From: Shinisaurus crocodilurus
Lineage: Eukaryota; Chordata; Lepidosauria; Squamata; Shinisauridae
Reading direction: 5' to 3'
Assembly (NCBI GenBank): GCA_021292165.1
Contig: CM037885.1
Location: 12,023,042-12,087,041, forward strand
Length of the DNA stretch: 64,000 nt
Shown in pieces: positions 11,503 through 21,539 of the stretch; the stretch's first letter is position 1; the number at the start of each line of letters is the position of its first letter. Position numbers and translations under genes: made by a program. The notes beneath the pieces were generated by a model. The model was not told where the DNA came from and did not search any database. It saw only the letters and a program-made list of their open reading frames with translations.

Positions 11503-11633
11503 TAGTGCGCAATCCTATGCATGTTTAGGCAGAAAAAAGTACTACAACTCCCAGCATTCCCCAGCCAGTATGGGGAATGCTGGGAGCTGTAGGAGTTTTT
11601 TCTGTCTAAACATGCATAGGATTGCGCCCTTGG
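11503..11633. mobile_element. Fold-back mini-transposon, GCAATCCTATGCA family
   Basis: Arms run from GCGCAATCCTATGCATGTTT to its near-perfect complement AAACATGCATAGGATTGCGC. Inner arms share CAACTCCCAGCATTCCCCAG. One of the best-preserved copies here, within the last HAS1 intron. Confidence 0.8.
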
Positions 11634-12049
11634 TTCAACAGGGCTTAACACCAAGTAAGTGTGCCTAGGATTGCAGCCCTAGAGAAGGTAACCGATGAAT
11701 TCAGGTACATAAAACAAAAATTGTGTGGTGTCCAGAAACCTAAGGGTACACTGGAAAGATTGGGGCATCGTAAAGTGAAGCAGCAAAGGTCTTGGATACA
11801 AGTGATGCTATTATGTTTTGATAATGTATCATAAATTATTTTAGAAACTTGCAATTTTAATAAGATTACATTGTACAAAGAGCTTGTCAAGTCAAACACT
11901 GGAAAGCGGGGTACAGGGGTCGGAGTTTAGTTGCCTTTGGACAGAATAGCACCTGAAAAAATCCCCACCTATCAGTATAAATAAAAGGACTGGAAACTTA
12001 TTTTTTTACAGAAGCATGAGTCCTTACTACTTGTTTCTTTCAACACACC

Positions 12050-12188
12050 CTTCATCCAAGGAGCTCAGCATACCTGGCCCCCAGCTTCACCCTTTATTTT
12101 AATAGCAACCCCTGTGGGGTAGGTCAGGCTAAGAGGCCACCCAAAGTCATCCAGTGAGCTTCATGGATGAATGGAGATTTGATCTTTC
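12050..12188 (-). mobile_element. MIR-like SINE fragment
   Basis: Inverted core: CCTGTGGGGTAGGTCAGGCT, CAAAGTCATCCAGTGAGCTT and ATGGAGATTTGATC. The head is missing. Confidence 0.6.
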
Positions 12189-12189
12189 A

Positions 12190-12525
12190 GGCTTTTCTAC
12201 ATGAAGCATTTATTGTATGTTCGTTATTCCCTGCTCACAGTTGTTTACGGGTTCTTTAGACAACGTTGAGACCTGTTAGTTTCGCTTCTGTATCTAACTA
12301 GCACTTTCAGCGAGGTTTTTTTAGAGCAGGGAAAATGCGGCATTTAATCGTGAAAGCGAAAGAAAGCAAAATTTCCTCGTTTATTTGTGCCATTCTGCTA
12401 CACCACAGCGCCACCTAGAGGTTAGCAGAAAAGTGGGAAATGCTCTTCATGTAGTGCTCAGATCTCAATTCTGGGACAAAACTGAAAGTAGATACAGCCA
12501 ATTAACAGCCTCATGTAGAAAAGCG
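12190..12525. mobile_element. CTTTTCTACATGA terminal-repeat element
   Basis: Full copy between GGCTTTTCTACATGAAGC and CCTCATGTAGAAAAGCGC, about 335 bp. It shares the body sequence of the element at 7745-8092, which supports their common family. Confidence 0.75.
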
Positions 12526-12567
12526 CTGGGTCTCCCTGGTCCAAGTCTGAAATCCTGTCCACTACAT

Positions 12568-12704
12568 GAGGGGTGGGCAGAAGGTAGATCTCCAGATGTT
12601 TGGGACTTCAACACCCAGAAGCCCCGGGCAGCATAGCCCATGGTTAGGAATGCTGGGAGTTGAAGTCCAAAAGCATCTGGTGATCTACCTTCTGCCCACC
12701 CCTG
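12568..12704. mobile_element. Small palindromic hAT-type element
   Basis: Ends GAGGGGTGGGCAGAAGG and CCTTCTGCCCACCCCTG are complementary, and most of the element folds on itself. Flanks CACTACAT (12560-12567) and CACTGCGT (12705-12712) match at six of eight positions, an aged duplication. Confidence 0.65.
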
Positions 12705-12806
12705 CACTGCGTAATGCTGGCACCTTGCACCGGTCCATATGTTCCTGCCCTGCTCCAGTCTACATTGCTCCTATTCCAGAGAATTCAGGTATTTAGATCT
12801 CCTTAC

Positions 12807-12939
12807 TTGGTGGCATAGCCGATGCTCAGCATCCTGTTAGTGAGGTGCCGGTCGTCTCCAAAGGTACAGTGGGTTCCCAGGAACTTCTGATTGTACCAAG
12901 ACTCCAGAAACTGCTGGAGGAGGTCATTCCGATACAGGC
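12807..12939 (-). CDS. HAS1: Hyaluronan synthase 1, third coding exon (residues 308-352)
   Basis: A 133-nt exon too short to stand out as an ORF, found by following the splice phases. The acceptor is CTTGCAG/GC and the donor AA/GTAAGG. It encodes [20 protein letters not shown] and then [18 protein letters not shown], where GDDRH (residues 335-339) is the acceptor-site motif of hyaluronan synthases. The flanking intron (12940-13080) is only 141 bp, so this exon and the previous one form a tight pair, as in other vertebrate HAS genes. The cysteine-threonine before FGDD is HAS1-like. Confidence 0.93.
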
Positions 12940-13080
12940 CTGCAAGGGGCAGCAACAGGAACGGGGGTGAGATAAAACGGACTGGGAAAACGTAACAATC
13001 CTTCAGATCCTAACTAGGAAGCCCCCACTTCCCTTTCAGAGGAAGGAGGTGGAACCCACGTGTGCTGGAAGAAGCCTTAC

Positions 13081-13306
13081 CCAGGGGGCCGCTGATGCAG
13101 GAGACACAATCGAAGTAAGACTGGCAGGCACGTTCGATGTTGAAGGCCATCCAGTAGCGCAGGCTGCTCATGAAGCTGATGCAGGAGTCGGAGAGGTTGA
13201 GGATCCGCACGTCGCCACCGACGGCCCCGTAGCGTTTGTTCGACTCCAGCACTTTCACCAGTTCCACAGTCGCCTGGGGCTCCAGCTTGGTGTCTGAGTC
13301 ACAGAC
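13081..13306 (-). CDS. HAS1: Hyaluronan synthase 1, second coding exon (residues 233-308)
   Basis: Starts with VCDSDT directly after a CCTCCCCCAG acceptor and so continues the reading frame of the upstream exon (phase 0). It holds the DSD catalytic motif of processive family 2 glycosyltransferases (residues 235-237), then [26 protein letters not shown] and CISGPLG. It ends in phase 1 inside the glycine codon with a G/GTAAGG donor; the remaining two bases come from the next exon. GGDVRILN fits HAS1 rather than the GGDVQILN I know from HAS2 and HAS3. The exon is 226 nt, with no stop or frameshift. Confidence 0.95.
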
Positions 13307-13369
13307 CTGGGGGAGGCCCAAGAGATTTAGGCTGGGGAAAAACAGACCTGCTCTCCTCTATTGTTTTGG

Positions 13370-14085
13370 TTTATCCTCCCCACCCCCCAGAAAGTCATGC
13401 TAGATATCTGGAGAACTTATCTATCCCTAAATACCGTTTGATTTTGACGAGAGCTAGGTTCAATTGTTTACCATCTGCGGTATTGGATGGACGGTAAATT
13501 TAGGGGTGTTCCCTATTGTGAACTATCATGTCCTTGTGGCGATGGGGCTATAGAATCTCTAGCCCATATGCTTTTTGCCTGTAAATTTTTATAAAGATGG
13601 CCGGGATAGGTTAATATAACACCTGAACTTTCTAAATTTCCAGGCCGGTCATCTGAATGGTATTTGATGCTATCTTTTAGCAGACAAGAACAAAACCAGT
13701 CACAGAGTTGGTGGCTAGATTTCTCTTTCTGGTCATAAAAACGCGGAAGGGAACTTCCTCTAACTAAAATAATTCTCCCTTTAGGGTTATTAATATTATA
13801 ATTTTTTTAAATTCCATCACCAATTAACTTACTTATGCTATTTTATGTTAATTACATATAGTGTGTACATCTAATAACTGGTCTTTTAGATTATATTATA
13901 TCTATTTTAGATATTTTATATTTTATTTTATTATATTTTATTATGACGTTCTAACTTTTATAATTTCTCACATTTTTAATGTTGTTGTATTATAATATCT
14001 ATCTTGCGCTGCGATCTGTATGATTTTAGCTTGCTTGATCTGGGTCTATGACCGTACAATAAAGAAAGAAGAAGACGACTGGGGA
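13370..14085 (+). mobile_element. Decayed non-LTR retrotransposon C-terminus (family unclear)
   Basis: Lies in the second HAS1 intron. With one frameshift it reads like a retroelement ORF end: RFNCLPSAVLDG, then YCELSCPCGDG and ESLAHMLFACKF, i.e. a CxC-x(n)-H-x(4)-C cluster, followed by an AT-rich UTR and a CAATAAAGAAAGAAGAAG tail at 14058-14075. I recognise the shape of a LINE 3' part but cannot name the clade. Confidence 0.45.
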
Positions 14086-14499
14086 AAACCCCTCCCACTC
14101 CTGTTCGTCTTGGGGAGATCCGAGTTGCTGGCATCTCGATTGCAGGGGCAAGGGGAAATCAGCAGCCCAACTCTCGCTTCCAAGGGCCGGCTCACACATG
14201 CAAGGTCATTGTTGGGTGAATGCAACATCAAGGGATGACTTGCACGCGGTGAAGAAATGGACCAACGCTGGCCCTCTCGCACCTTTGCCGAAACCACAGT
14301 GTTTCCCCAGTGGATTCTGTTCACATATAGAGCAGCCAGTCATGAAGTGTACAGTAATCAAGCGATGTACACGTATGGCTGAGCCAGCCCAAAGTCTGTG
14401 GCAAAACCAGGGAATGTATAAAAGGCCCTATTTATTTATTTTTTTTAAAGGAGTGAAGATACATTTTCATTTGTGGCAAGTGTGATGCAACGGAGAGAG

Positions 14500-14735
14500 C
14501 ATTGGAAGTCTGCACACCAGACAGCCAAGCTCAGATGCTTCCTCTCAGCATATGTTTACTCATCAGCTTGCTTGAGGCAAATCTTTTTTACTCGATTGCT
14601 TCATCTATAAAATGGGAACAATCAATGCCCAGCTGTAGCAATGAGCAATACGTGAGTGGGAGCGTGTGACTAAGTTTGTACGACCCTGGTGGAAGGAAGA
14701 ACGGAGAGGCCGTCTATGGAAAGCGATTTACAAAT
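14500..14735 (+). mobile_element. MIR-like SINE fragment
   Basis: CATCTATAAAATGGGAACAA, GAGTGGGAGCG and AAAGCGATTTACAAATGAT follow the MIR tail order. Confidence 0.45.
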
Positions 14736-14749
14736 GATACCAAGAGACC

Positions 14750-14868
14750 AGCCTTCCCCAACCTGGTGCGCTCCACATACAACTCCCGGCATTCCCTGAG
14801 CATTTGGCCATATTAGCTGGGGCTGTTGGGAACTGAAGTTCAAAAGTTCCCCAGGTTGGGGAAGGTGA
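14750..14868. mobile_element. Palindromic mini-transposon, CAGCCTTCCCCAACCTGG family
   Basis: The left arm CAGCCTTCCCCAACCTGGTG is mirrored by CCCCAGGTTGGGGAAGG. Inner arms carry ACAACTCCCGGCATTCC and its partner. Boundaries by the arms only. Confidence 0.6.
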
Positions 14869-15062
14869 CGATAGACACACTATTATGCTGATGGACAGAT
14901 TAGTTAGGATGGTGGTTAGACAAGGAAAGGAAGCACCTTGCTGGGATACAGATGGGGCCATATGTATGCCTTTATTCGGTGATTGGCATAGGTCAAAGAG
15001 CAAAGTTTCTTTTGTGCCTTGAGTAGCTTTACTTGTATCTTACTAGTGGAAACAGGCTAAAG

Positions 15063-15200
15063 GTGCAATCCTATGCAGGTTTAGACAGAAAAAAGGCCTA
15101 CAACTCCCAGCATGCCCCAGCCAGCATAGCTGGCTGGGGCATGCTGGGAATTGTAGGCCTTTTTTCCCCCTGTCTAAACTTGCATAGGATTGTGCCCTAC
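15063..15200. mobile_element. Fold-back mini-transposon, GCAATCCTATGCA family
   Basis: A long near-perfect palindrome: GGTGCAATCCTATGCAGG and AAACTTGCATAGGATTGTGC at the ends, CAGCATGCCCCAGCCAGC and its complement at the centre. It would form a stem of about 65 bp. Confidence 0.85.
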
Positions 15201-15837
15201 GTTATGCAAAATAAGCAGTAAGCTATATGTAAATATGCTTAATGGGAATAAATTACATAGGTTGCAGAATGGTCAGAAACTGGAACCCCTGGGCCAAATC
15301 TCCCCAGCACCACCATCACAAATGGTACCATCTGCTCCACCCCATCTCCAACCTGAGAGGCAAAGAGGAACATGAATGAGCGGCATCTGTAATGGGATTT
15401 AGCAGGAGGCAATTTTGGAAATGGAGATGCGGCAGGGCCTTGGGTTTTGGCCCACTACCTTACCGCCCCCGCCTTGTCAATGTGATCCTTTAGCAAAACT
15501 AGTTGCTGAGCAGGGATGTCTTCTACTGTGTCTTGGATATCATGTGTTGCTCTAGGAGGAGTCTGAAAGGGCCAGATAAGGTTTAGTTCAGATTTAGATT
15601 TTAAAGGCCAGCCTACCCCAGAAGAAGTAGAAATGGTGATAAGTTTTTTTTTAAAAAAAAATAGAGAGTAAACATGCATGGGTGGTTCGGTAGTCATGAC
15701 TGTGTGCACGCTGCTAGAAGAAATTAGAAAATAAAAAATTCTGCACCCGGAGAAGCTGAATACTACAGCCGATAAGCACTGGGCATATTGAGGAAATTTG
15801 CATAATTGTTTCTGCTTCCAGCAGAGATGCAGTAGGA

Positions 15838-16075
15838 CAGGGGTGGGGAACCCGCCCAGATGTTCTTGCATTCCAACTCCCATCAGCCCCAGCCAGCATG
15901 GGCAAATGATCAGGGATGATGGGACTTGTAGTCCAACAACATCTAGAGCAGCCCGCCCCAACCTAACCTGGTGCCCTCCAGATGTGTTGGACCACAACTC
16001 CCAGCGTCCCCAACATCTGGAGGGCACCAGGTTCAGGAAGGATGATTTTGAGGGCCACAAAGTTCCCTACCCCTG
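15838..16075. mobile_element. hAT-type element with internal palindrome
   Basis: Ends CAGGGGTGGGGAAC and GTTCCCTACCCCTG are complementary. Flanks CAGTAGGA (15830-15837) and CAGTACGG (16076-16083) match at six of eight. The part 15955-16040 is a separate palindrome with CCTGGTGCCCTCCAGATGTG and its complement, probably nested. Confidence 0.75.
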
Positions 16076-16099
16076 CAGTACGGCAATGTAGTTCCCTCT

Positions 16100-16335
16100 A
16101 GCCTTTCGAACTATGGCAACCCTACGGAGACTTCCCCTTCACTAGGCACTGACTGGCTCACATGCTTTTTAGAGCGTGCCTTAACAAACCACAAATCAGC
16201 CGCGAAAGGGAACGTGGAAGGGACGGGAAAAGGGAAAACACGAGGGCAGTAAGTAGAAAGACAGAGAAGTGCGTAAGTTGAACAGTTGGGTGTGGCAGGC
16301 CAATTGGCCAGTTCCAAGTTGGATAAACAGCTGGG
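16100..16335. other. Intron sequence without recognised element
   Basis: Part of the second HAS1 intron; only weak similarity to anything else in the window. Confidence 0.4.
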
Positions 16336-16339
16336 TGCT

Positions 16340-16489
16340 GAGCTGATTGGATGGGGTATAATGGTTAGAATTGCACAAGCTCTGGGGAGACCCGGGTTCA
16401 AATCCCTATTCAGCCACCAGGCGACCTGGGGCCAGTCACTACCTCTCAGCCTAACCTACCTCTCGGGGTTGTTCTGAAGATAAAAATGA

Positions 16490-16523
<34 letters not shown>

Positions 16524-16590
16524 CGACAAGACACCAGTATGCCACCTTGAACTGCTCAGAGGAAAGGCATGATGTGATAAATAAATAAGA
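16340..16590 (+). mobile_element. tRNA-derived SINE with embedded TG/CG microsatellite
   Basis: ATAATGGTTAGAATTGCACA (A box), CCCGGGTTCAAATCCC (good B box) and CTCAGCCTAACCTACCTCTC are present. A TG run turning into CGCGCG (16489-16525) splits the copy, then CACCTTGAACTGCTCAGAGG and ATAAATAAATAAG close it. Confidence 0.75.
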
Positions 16591-16625
16591 CAATACAGTT
16601 AGACAACCAGATAGAAGTCAGTTAC

Positions 16626-17321
16626 CTGGACATAGTCCACTGAGTCCCCCAGGGCCTTGAAAGCAGTGTACATGACTTCCCTCTTCCCGCCCCATTTCTG
16701 CATGATGCAGACACATCTCTTAGTCCGGATCAGCTCCTCCACTGCCAGCTGCCCGGGGTCCTCCATATCTATTTCGCTGTAGACAGACGGCTCATCTCCA
16801 GCCTGGTAACCGCTGTCCCCCTCGTCCACATCCAACTGAGGTTGTTGGTGGTAGTTGTTCTCCCAAATGTAAGTGCCCACGTCCTCTCCGGAGAAGACCT
16901 CTTGGAACATGTCCATCATGTATCGGTCCTCCGGGCTGTTGCCGTCGATCACCATGATCACCCGGAGCTTCTCGGGGGGGTACAAGGTCGCCTTGACGGA
17001 CTGCAGGCACTCGCGGAGGTAGACCGGGTCCTCCTGGTAAGCGGAGATGGTGAGGGCCACCGTCTTGGTGTAGCTGCAAGTCAGCGAGTCCCTCCTCATC
17101 CTCCTGTGCTCCAGGAAGGCAAAGAAGCTCTGGATGACGAGATGGAATGTGAGGAAGGCTCCGTAGAGGCCAAAAGCCATGATGTGATACCTGTCAGCAG
17201 CCAGCTGCTCCCCTGTGATGTAGGCCCATGCCAGGACTGACAGTATGAGCACGGCAAAGCCAATGATAAGTATCCGACGTCCAGTCGAGATGAAGACCTT
17301 GGAGGCTTTAGTCGTGTCCAT
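16626..17321 (-). CDS. HAS1: Hyaluronan synthase 1, first coding exon (residues 1-232)
   Basis: Membrane-embedded family 2 glycosyltransferase that polymerises UDP-GlcUA and UDP-GlcNAc into hyaluronan at the plasma membrane and exports the chain. This exon carries the start codon (17321-17319), two hydrophobic segments (about residues 17-36 and 46-69), the conserved EHRRMRR loop (71-77), TISAYQEDP (91-99), IDGN (125-128) and [15 protein letters not shown] (211-225). A splice acceptor (pyrimidines then AG) ends two bases before the ATG, so the ATG is the natural start and the 5' leader lies in a separate exon. The exon ends in phase 0 after VDYVQ with CAG/GTAAC. Residues about 138-170 form an acidic, variable stretch, the region where HAS1 differs most from HAS2 and HAS3. 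The paralogue call rests on by-eye comparison with remembered family members; membership of the HAS family is essentially certain. Confidence 0.95.
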
Positions 17322-17407
17322 CCCTAGAAGGAAGAGTCAGGAAAGTGAGCAAGCTAGGTTGTTTCCAAGGGTATTTATTCAGTATTTATCAACAGGGCAT
17401 CAGGACA

Positions 17408-17655
17408 CACGAGAGCCAGTGTGGCGTAGTGGTGAGAGTGTTGGACTGGGACTCGGGAGATCAGGGTTCTAGTCCCCGCTTGGCCATGAAACTCACTGAG
17501 TGACTTTGGGCCAGTCACTGACTCTCAGCCTAACCTACCTCACAGGGTTGTTGTGAGGATAAAATGGAGGAGTGGAGGAGGAGGATTATGTAAGCCGCCT
17601 TGGGTTCCTTGCAGGAAAAAAGGTGGGGTATAAATATAATAAATAAATAAATGTG
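17408..17655 (+). mobile_element. tRNA-derived SINE (MIR/Sauria-like), near full length
   Basis: GAGCCAGTGTGGCGTAGTGG, GGTTCTAGTCCCCGC, CTCACAGGGTTGTTGTGAGG, CCGCCTTGGGTTCCTTGCAG and tail ATAAATATAATAAATAAATA. Almost identical to 24680-24915, so both inserted recently. First HAS1 intron, 90 bp from the splice acceptor. Confidence 0.88.
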
Positions 17656-17659
17656 TGAT

Positions 17660-18325
17660 GCCATTCTATGGGAGTTGCAAAAATACTGCAGAATATGGTA
17701 CTGGGCACAACATTCTTTTCTAAAAATGAACACACCAGGTTTCTGGCCCTTATGACTATGAAGTATGAATACACTTGAATAGTGTGTGAACAATGCCTGC
17801 TAAACTCTCGGAAGCCAGAAGAGTCTCTGAACAAGGCTTCAGTACCCGCACAGATCTTTGCTCCTTCTCACAATTAGCAGAAGTGGAATAAATTACACAA
17901 AGAGAAATTTATAGACATTTCCCTCAATTTGCATATTTCATACAGATCACGTCATTCAGGTTTCTTAGGTGCAGAATCTGGATCCAGTGTGTGCAATTCC
18001 TTTTTTTTTTTAATAGCCACAATCCATACAGCCTATACACTGATACTCTGTACCTGACTGTGTGCACTTACTTTTACTGCTGTTCCCTCAGAGAAGGAGA
18101 AAATAGGGCCCCACCTGTAAATCTCAAAGGTGGGAAGATGTTTGAGGAAGAAACGTCCCCTCTGCACTGGGCAAGGCAGCTTAGGGTTTTAAAAAGGTGA
18201 ACTGCCAGCTGCTCAAATGGGTTTTAGGAGCTAACCTGCACGCACTGGGACCGGCACAACAATGGTGCTAGGAGGTACACTGACTATTACATTCCACAAT
18301 CGCCTATGTTTGGGCCTACTCCCAT
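17660..18325. other. Intron sequence without recognised element
   Basis: First HAS1 intron. No repeat family recognised. Confidence 0.4.
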
Positions 18326-18327
18326 AG

Positions 18328-18628
18328 AAGACAGTGGCCGGGTTTACATGATCATTGGGAAAAGAAGCCATGGTGGTTTCTTTTCCCTGCCCCTGCATGC
18401 GCCAGGTCTGCACTGCGTAATTTGCCTAATTGTCCTCAGTGGCATATGGCTTGCCGTGCCATCCAAACCTGGTGAGGTGCATGGCAGGGGTGGCTTCGGA
18501 ACCATCCTAGAACCTATGGCTTGTTATAGGGTTCTGGGGTAGTTTCGAAAACACTCCCTGCCATGTCAGGTGCTCCTCACCACTGTGGCTTCTTTTCCTG
18601 ATGATCGTGTGAACCCGGCCACTGTCTC
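18328..18628. mobile_element. Inverted-repeat element, CCGGGTTTACATGATC family
   Basis: The ends GACAGTGGCCGGGTTTACAT and GTGAACCCGGCCACTGTC are complementary over at least 15 bases. Each arm then carries AAAAGAAGCC, and the centre is a second dyad around GAACCTATGG. The element at 47793-48300 is the same family. Confidence 0.75.
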
Positions 18629-18756
18629 TCTTCCTAGCTACCAGAATCTTTCTCACACTGGACTTCTGGTGTGTGTGCGTCACCTGCAAACAAGAATGAT
18701 GCACTGCGCTGGAAGCCCACTGTGACCAAGAGACACACTTTATTTATTAATGTATT

Positions 18757-19252
18757 AATTATTACATCTATATTCTGACTTTTTCCTCCAAGCAACCCAA
18801 AGGTAGCTTACACAACCCTCCTCCTCTCCATTCTATCCTCACAATAACCCTGTGAGGTAGGTGAGGCTGAGAGTCAGTGACTGGCCCAAAGTCATCTGGT
18901 GAGCTTCATGGCCCAGTCGGGACTTGAACCTGGATCTCCCGAGTCTCAGCCCAACACTCTAACCCAGGGGTTCTTAACCAGGTGGGAATTCCCCCCCCCG
19001 GGGGGGAATTATAGGGTTTCAGGGGGTGGGAATTGGAACCACAGGCTCAAACTGTTGGAATACTGATCTTTCTACAAATTACAATTCTACAGATTGCACA
19101 TAATCTACAGGACATCACACCTTATTGTATGGCACAGATTAAGTCAGACAATCTCGGAAAGGGGGGAATGACATTCTGACGTATGGTGAAAGGGGTGCAT
19201 GGGGCAAAAAGGGTTGAGAACCACTGCTCTAACCACTACACCACATACTGAC
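18757..19252 (-). mobile_element. tRNA-derived SINE interrupted by a hAT element
   Basis: Inverted SINE: tail and body at 18757-18964 (CCTGTGAGGTAGGTGAGGCT, GGATCTCCCGAGTC), A-box end at 19227-19252 (CTCTAACCACTACACCACAT). The two parts are separated exactly by the hAT at 18965-19226 and its duplication. Confidence 0.88.
18965..19226. mobile_element. Non-autonomous hAT inserted in a SINE
   Basis: Perfect 8-bp duplication CTCTAACC (18957-18964 and 19227-19234). Ends CAGGGGTTCTTAACC and GGTTGAGAACCACTG are complementary with few mismatches, the terminal form typical of SPIN/Charlie-like hATs. It is 262 bp with no coding capacity. Confidence 0.92.
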
Positions 19253-20574
19253 CTGGTGCTTATACTGTTCCAGGGCTGTGCCATGGTTTAAATTAAAGCC
19301 CAGTAATGGGGCTACTGGCTAACCGGCAACAGCCCCTCAAGTCTGTCCTCAGGAAGAGTGGGACAGAGATGGCCACTCTCCGTTTGCCTCCAAGGAGATT
19401 TGGCTCCAAGGAGATCCCACAATCAAATCGTTTTGCACTTCTCTCCACTCTCCACTCTCCAAGTAATGCCAAACTAACCTCCTGGCAGGGGCTCAGAGTA
19501 AAGCTATAAAAAAATATTAACAGGGCCAAAGAAGGGGCGTTTTCAAAAAATACAGGAATTGGCACTAATGGGTCACTGAATAAATAAATGACAAAGTGCT
19601 TGACATGGTATGTATGTACTATTACCATACACACCCCTCAACAACTGGAACAGGAATCCCATGTTTTTGGGTTTGTTTGTTTTTTTACTTGTCCGTTCCT
19701 ATTGCAGTACATCGACACCTCCTTCTACCTGCTCTCACCGTTAAAGCTGCAATCCTGTAAAGTGGGCCAGGTGTGGAACCTCAATGAGCCGGATTAAGCC
19801 CATGGGCCAGAAGTTACACACCTGGGAATAAGCCCCATTGAACTCATGGGGCTTGCTACGGAGTAGTTGTGCATAGGATTACATTGTCAGACCAAGAACT
19901 CCTGGTCTCCCAGAACTACTGAAAAGGAAGCTCTCTGCATACTATCAAAAAGTAATGGGTGGGCTCTCATTTCCAGTTCTCTAACCACTATCCACTACTG
20001 CTACAGCCTCCCCTGTCGCTAAAACACTGCGGAGCAACATTGGAGGTCGGCATGCCCAAAAGCTGAACGCTGCACATGCTGCCGAGCGCACATGACTGGG
20101 TGGGAGTCAACACATGCAGATAATAACATGGGCCCAGACAGTCATGTGAACAGACATACTGGGAAATAGATAAAAGAATCGCCACTGTGGCATGGGAGAG
20201 CTCCATGGCAACTGTTTATGGTATACCGCATTGTGCAAGAGTATAAGCCATGCGCCAGGAAGTCCGCCTTTCAAATCTCTGCTCAACCACAAACCCAGTA
20301 GGTGGCCGTGGGGAGGAAACTATTGTCTCTCAGCCTCAACTTCTGGACTGCAGCATGCGGTTAATAATACTGGCGGGTTGAGATGAGGTAAGGTTCGCCA
20401 AGGCTGGACATACGAGATAGTATTCCCTCCCCTGCCCACAAACACCTGAGAGTTTCAAAGGTAGTTTGAAAGAAGAATCACAGCATGTGGTGTGGGTACT
20501 CATCCCCATTTTTGCCTCCAATAAGCAGGCTTGGTAGGTTTTTGTATCCTTTCAGAAACCTCCCAAACCTGTTT
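19253..20574. other. Intron sequence, mostly unassigned
   Basis: First HAS1 intron. 19790-19895 resembles an inverted-repeat element (CACCTGGGAATAAGCCCCAT, GTGCATAGGATTACA) and 20280-20400 may be an old MIR. The rest is not recognised. Confidence 0.4.
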
Positions 20575-20582
20575 GACTAGAG

Positions 20583-21272
20583 CAGGGGTCCTCAAACTTT
20601 TTAAACAGGGGGCCAGTTCATTGTCCCTCAGACTGTTGGGGGCCCGGACTATAGTTTTAAAAAAAAATATGAACGAATGGATCAAGTAAAAAAAAAAAAA
20701 GGACCCGGGTCCTTTTTTTTTACTTGATAGGGGTGAATTTTCCCCCCCTTAAATGGAAAGTTATTTATTTATTTATTTCATTTTTATACCGCCCAATAGC
20801 CGAAGCTCTCTGGGCGGTTTACAGCAATTAACAAGACAGTCCCTGCCTGCAGGCTTACAATCTAAAAAGACACGACACACAAGGAAAAAGGAATGGGGAG
20901 GGAAGAAGAGGGAATATTAATGAATACTCCTGGCAGGGCTGGTGGTATTTACATATATAGTTGCACAATTGTTTCATGCCTAACACGAATATACTTTTGT
21001 TTTTGCCATCACACAAATGAGCATACTCTGCTTCAATCCAAAGTAGCATTTTTGAAACATTAGAAATCTGACTTACCGTAGCTACATCAGCTCATACATA
21101 AGGGGTAAAACACCACCACTAATTTTTCCATATTATGGAAAAGAATTAAAAGAATCGGCGCTTGAAGCGAAAGAGTAAAAAAAAAGTCTGCTTCCATCGA
21201 TCGGCCGCCGGGCCGGATAAAAAGGCAAGGCGGGCCGGATGTGGCCCGCAGGCCTTCGTTTGAAGACCCCTG
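20583..21272. mobile_element. OC1-like hAT element
   Basis: Perfect 8-bp duplication GACTAGAG (20575-20582 and 21273-21280). The left end CAGGGGTCCTCAAACTTTTT and the right end GTTTGAAGACCCCTG form the terminal repeats. Subterminal CAGGGGGCCAGTTCATTGTC and GGCCGGATGTGGCCCGC match what I remember of OC1 (OposCharlie), a hAT family known for horizontal spread among tetrapods. The interior is not OC1-like: 20674-20730 is a palindrome of A and T runs around GGACCCGGGTCC, and 20758-20870 is an L2-type tail (CCGCCCAATAGCCGAAGCTC). No transposase. Family name from memory. Confidence 0.85.
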
Positions 21273-21445
21273 GACTAGAGGCAACAGTAGCACAAAAGAA
21301 ATGTGTATGTACGCCATAGGAAGTGAAGCTTGTTTCCTAGCATTTCCAATTCTTAATAGCTATTGGCAGATACTTTTAATACTTCCAAGTGCCACAGAAA
21401 TGCAGAGGATTACATCCCTTCGCACTGATCGGACCTATAGAAATC

Positions 21446-21528
21446 ATAGAATCTTAGAATAGTAGAGTTGGAAGGGGCCTATAAGGCCATCAAGTCCAAC
21501 CCCCTGCTCAATGCAATCCAGTTGCCAG
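21446..21528 (-). mobile_element. CR1 LINE 3' tail fragment
   Basis: AATCATAGAATCTTAGAATA, GAGTTGGAAGGGGCC and AGTCCAACCCCCTGC are the CR1 3' end in inverted orientation; the body is missing. Confidence 0.75.
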
Positions 21529-21539
21529 AGTACCAACCA

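Larger units (their letters stand above)
10527..12806 (-). other. HAS1: HAS1 last intron
   Basis: A 2.28 kb intron between donor AA/GTAAGG and acceptor TGCCAG. It contains a GGAA run (10540-10556), an inverted-repeat remnant (10606-10700), an L2-like tail, a fold-back element, a SINE core and two terminal-repeat elements listed separately. Confidence 0.9.

Noticed and set aside
15455..16060. 201-residue minus-strand ORF in an intron
   Set aside because: Much of it lies in a hAT element; no homology or codon signal.
9851..17321. HAS2 or HAS3 as the identity of the hyaluronan synthase
   Set aside because: [36 protein letters not shown] and the ALWWHRHH stretch fit HAS1; the remembered HAS2 and HAS3 sequences differ at these points.
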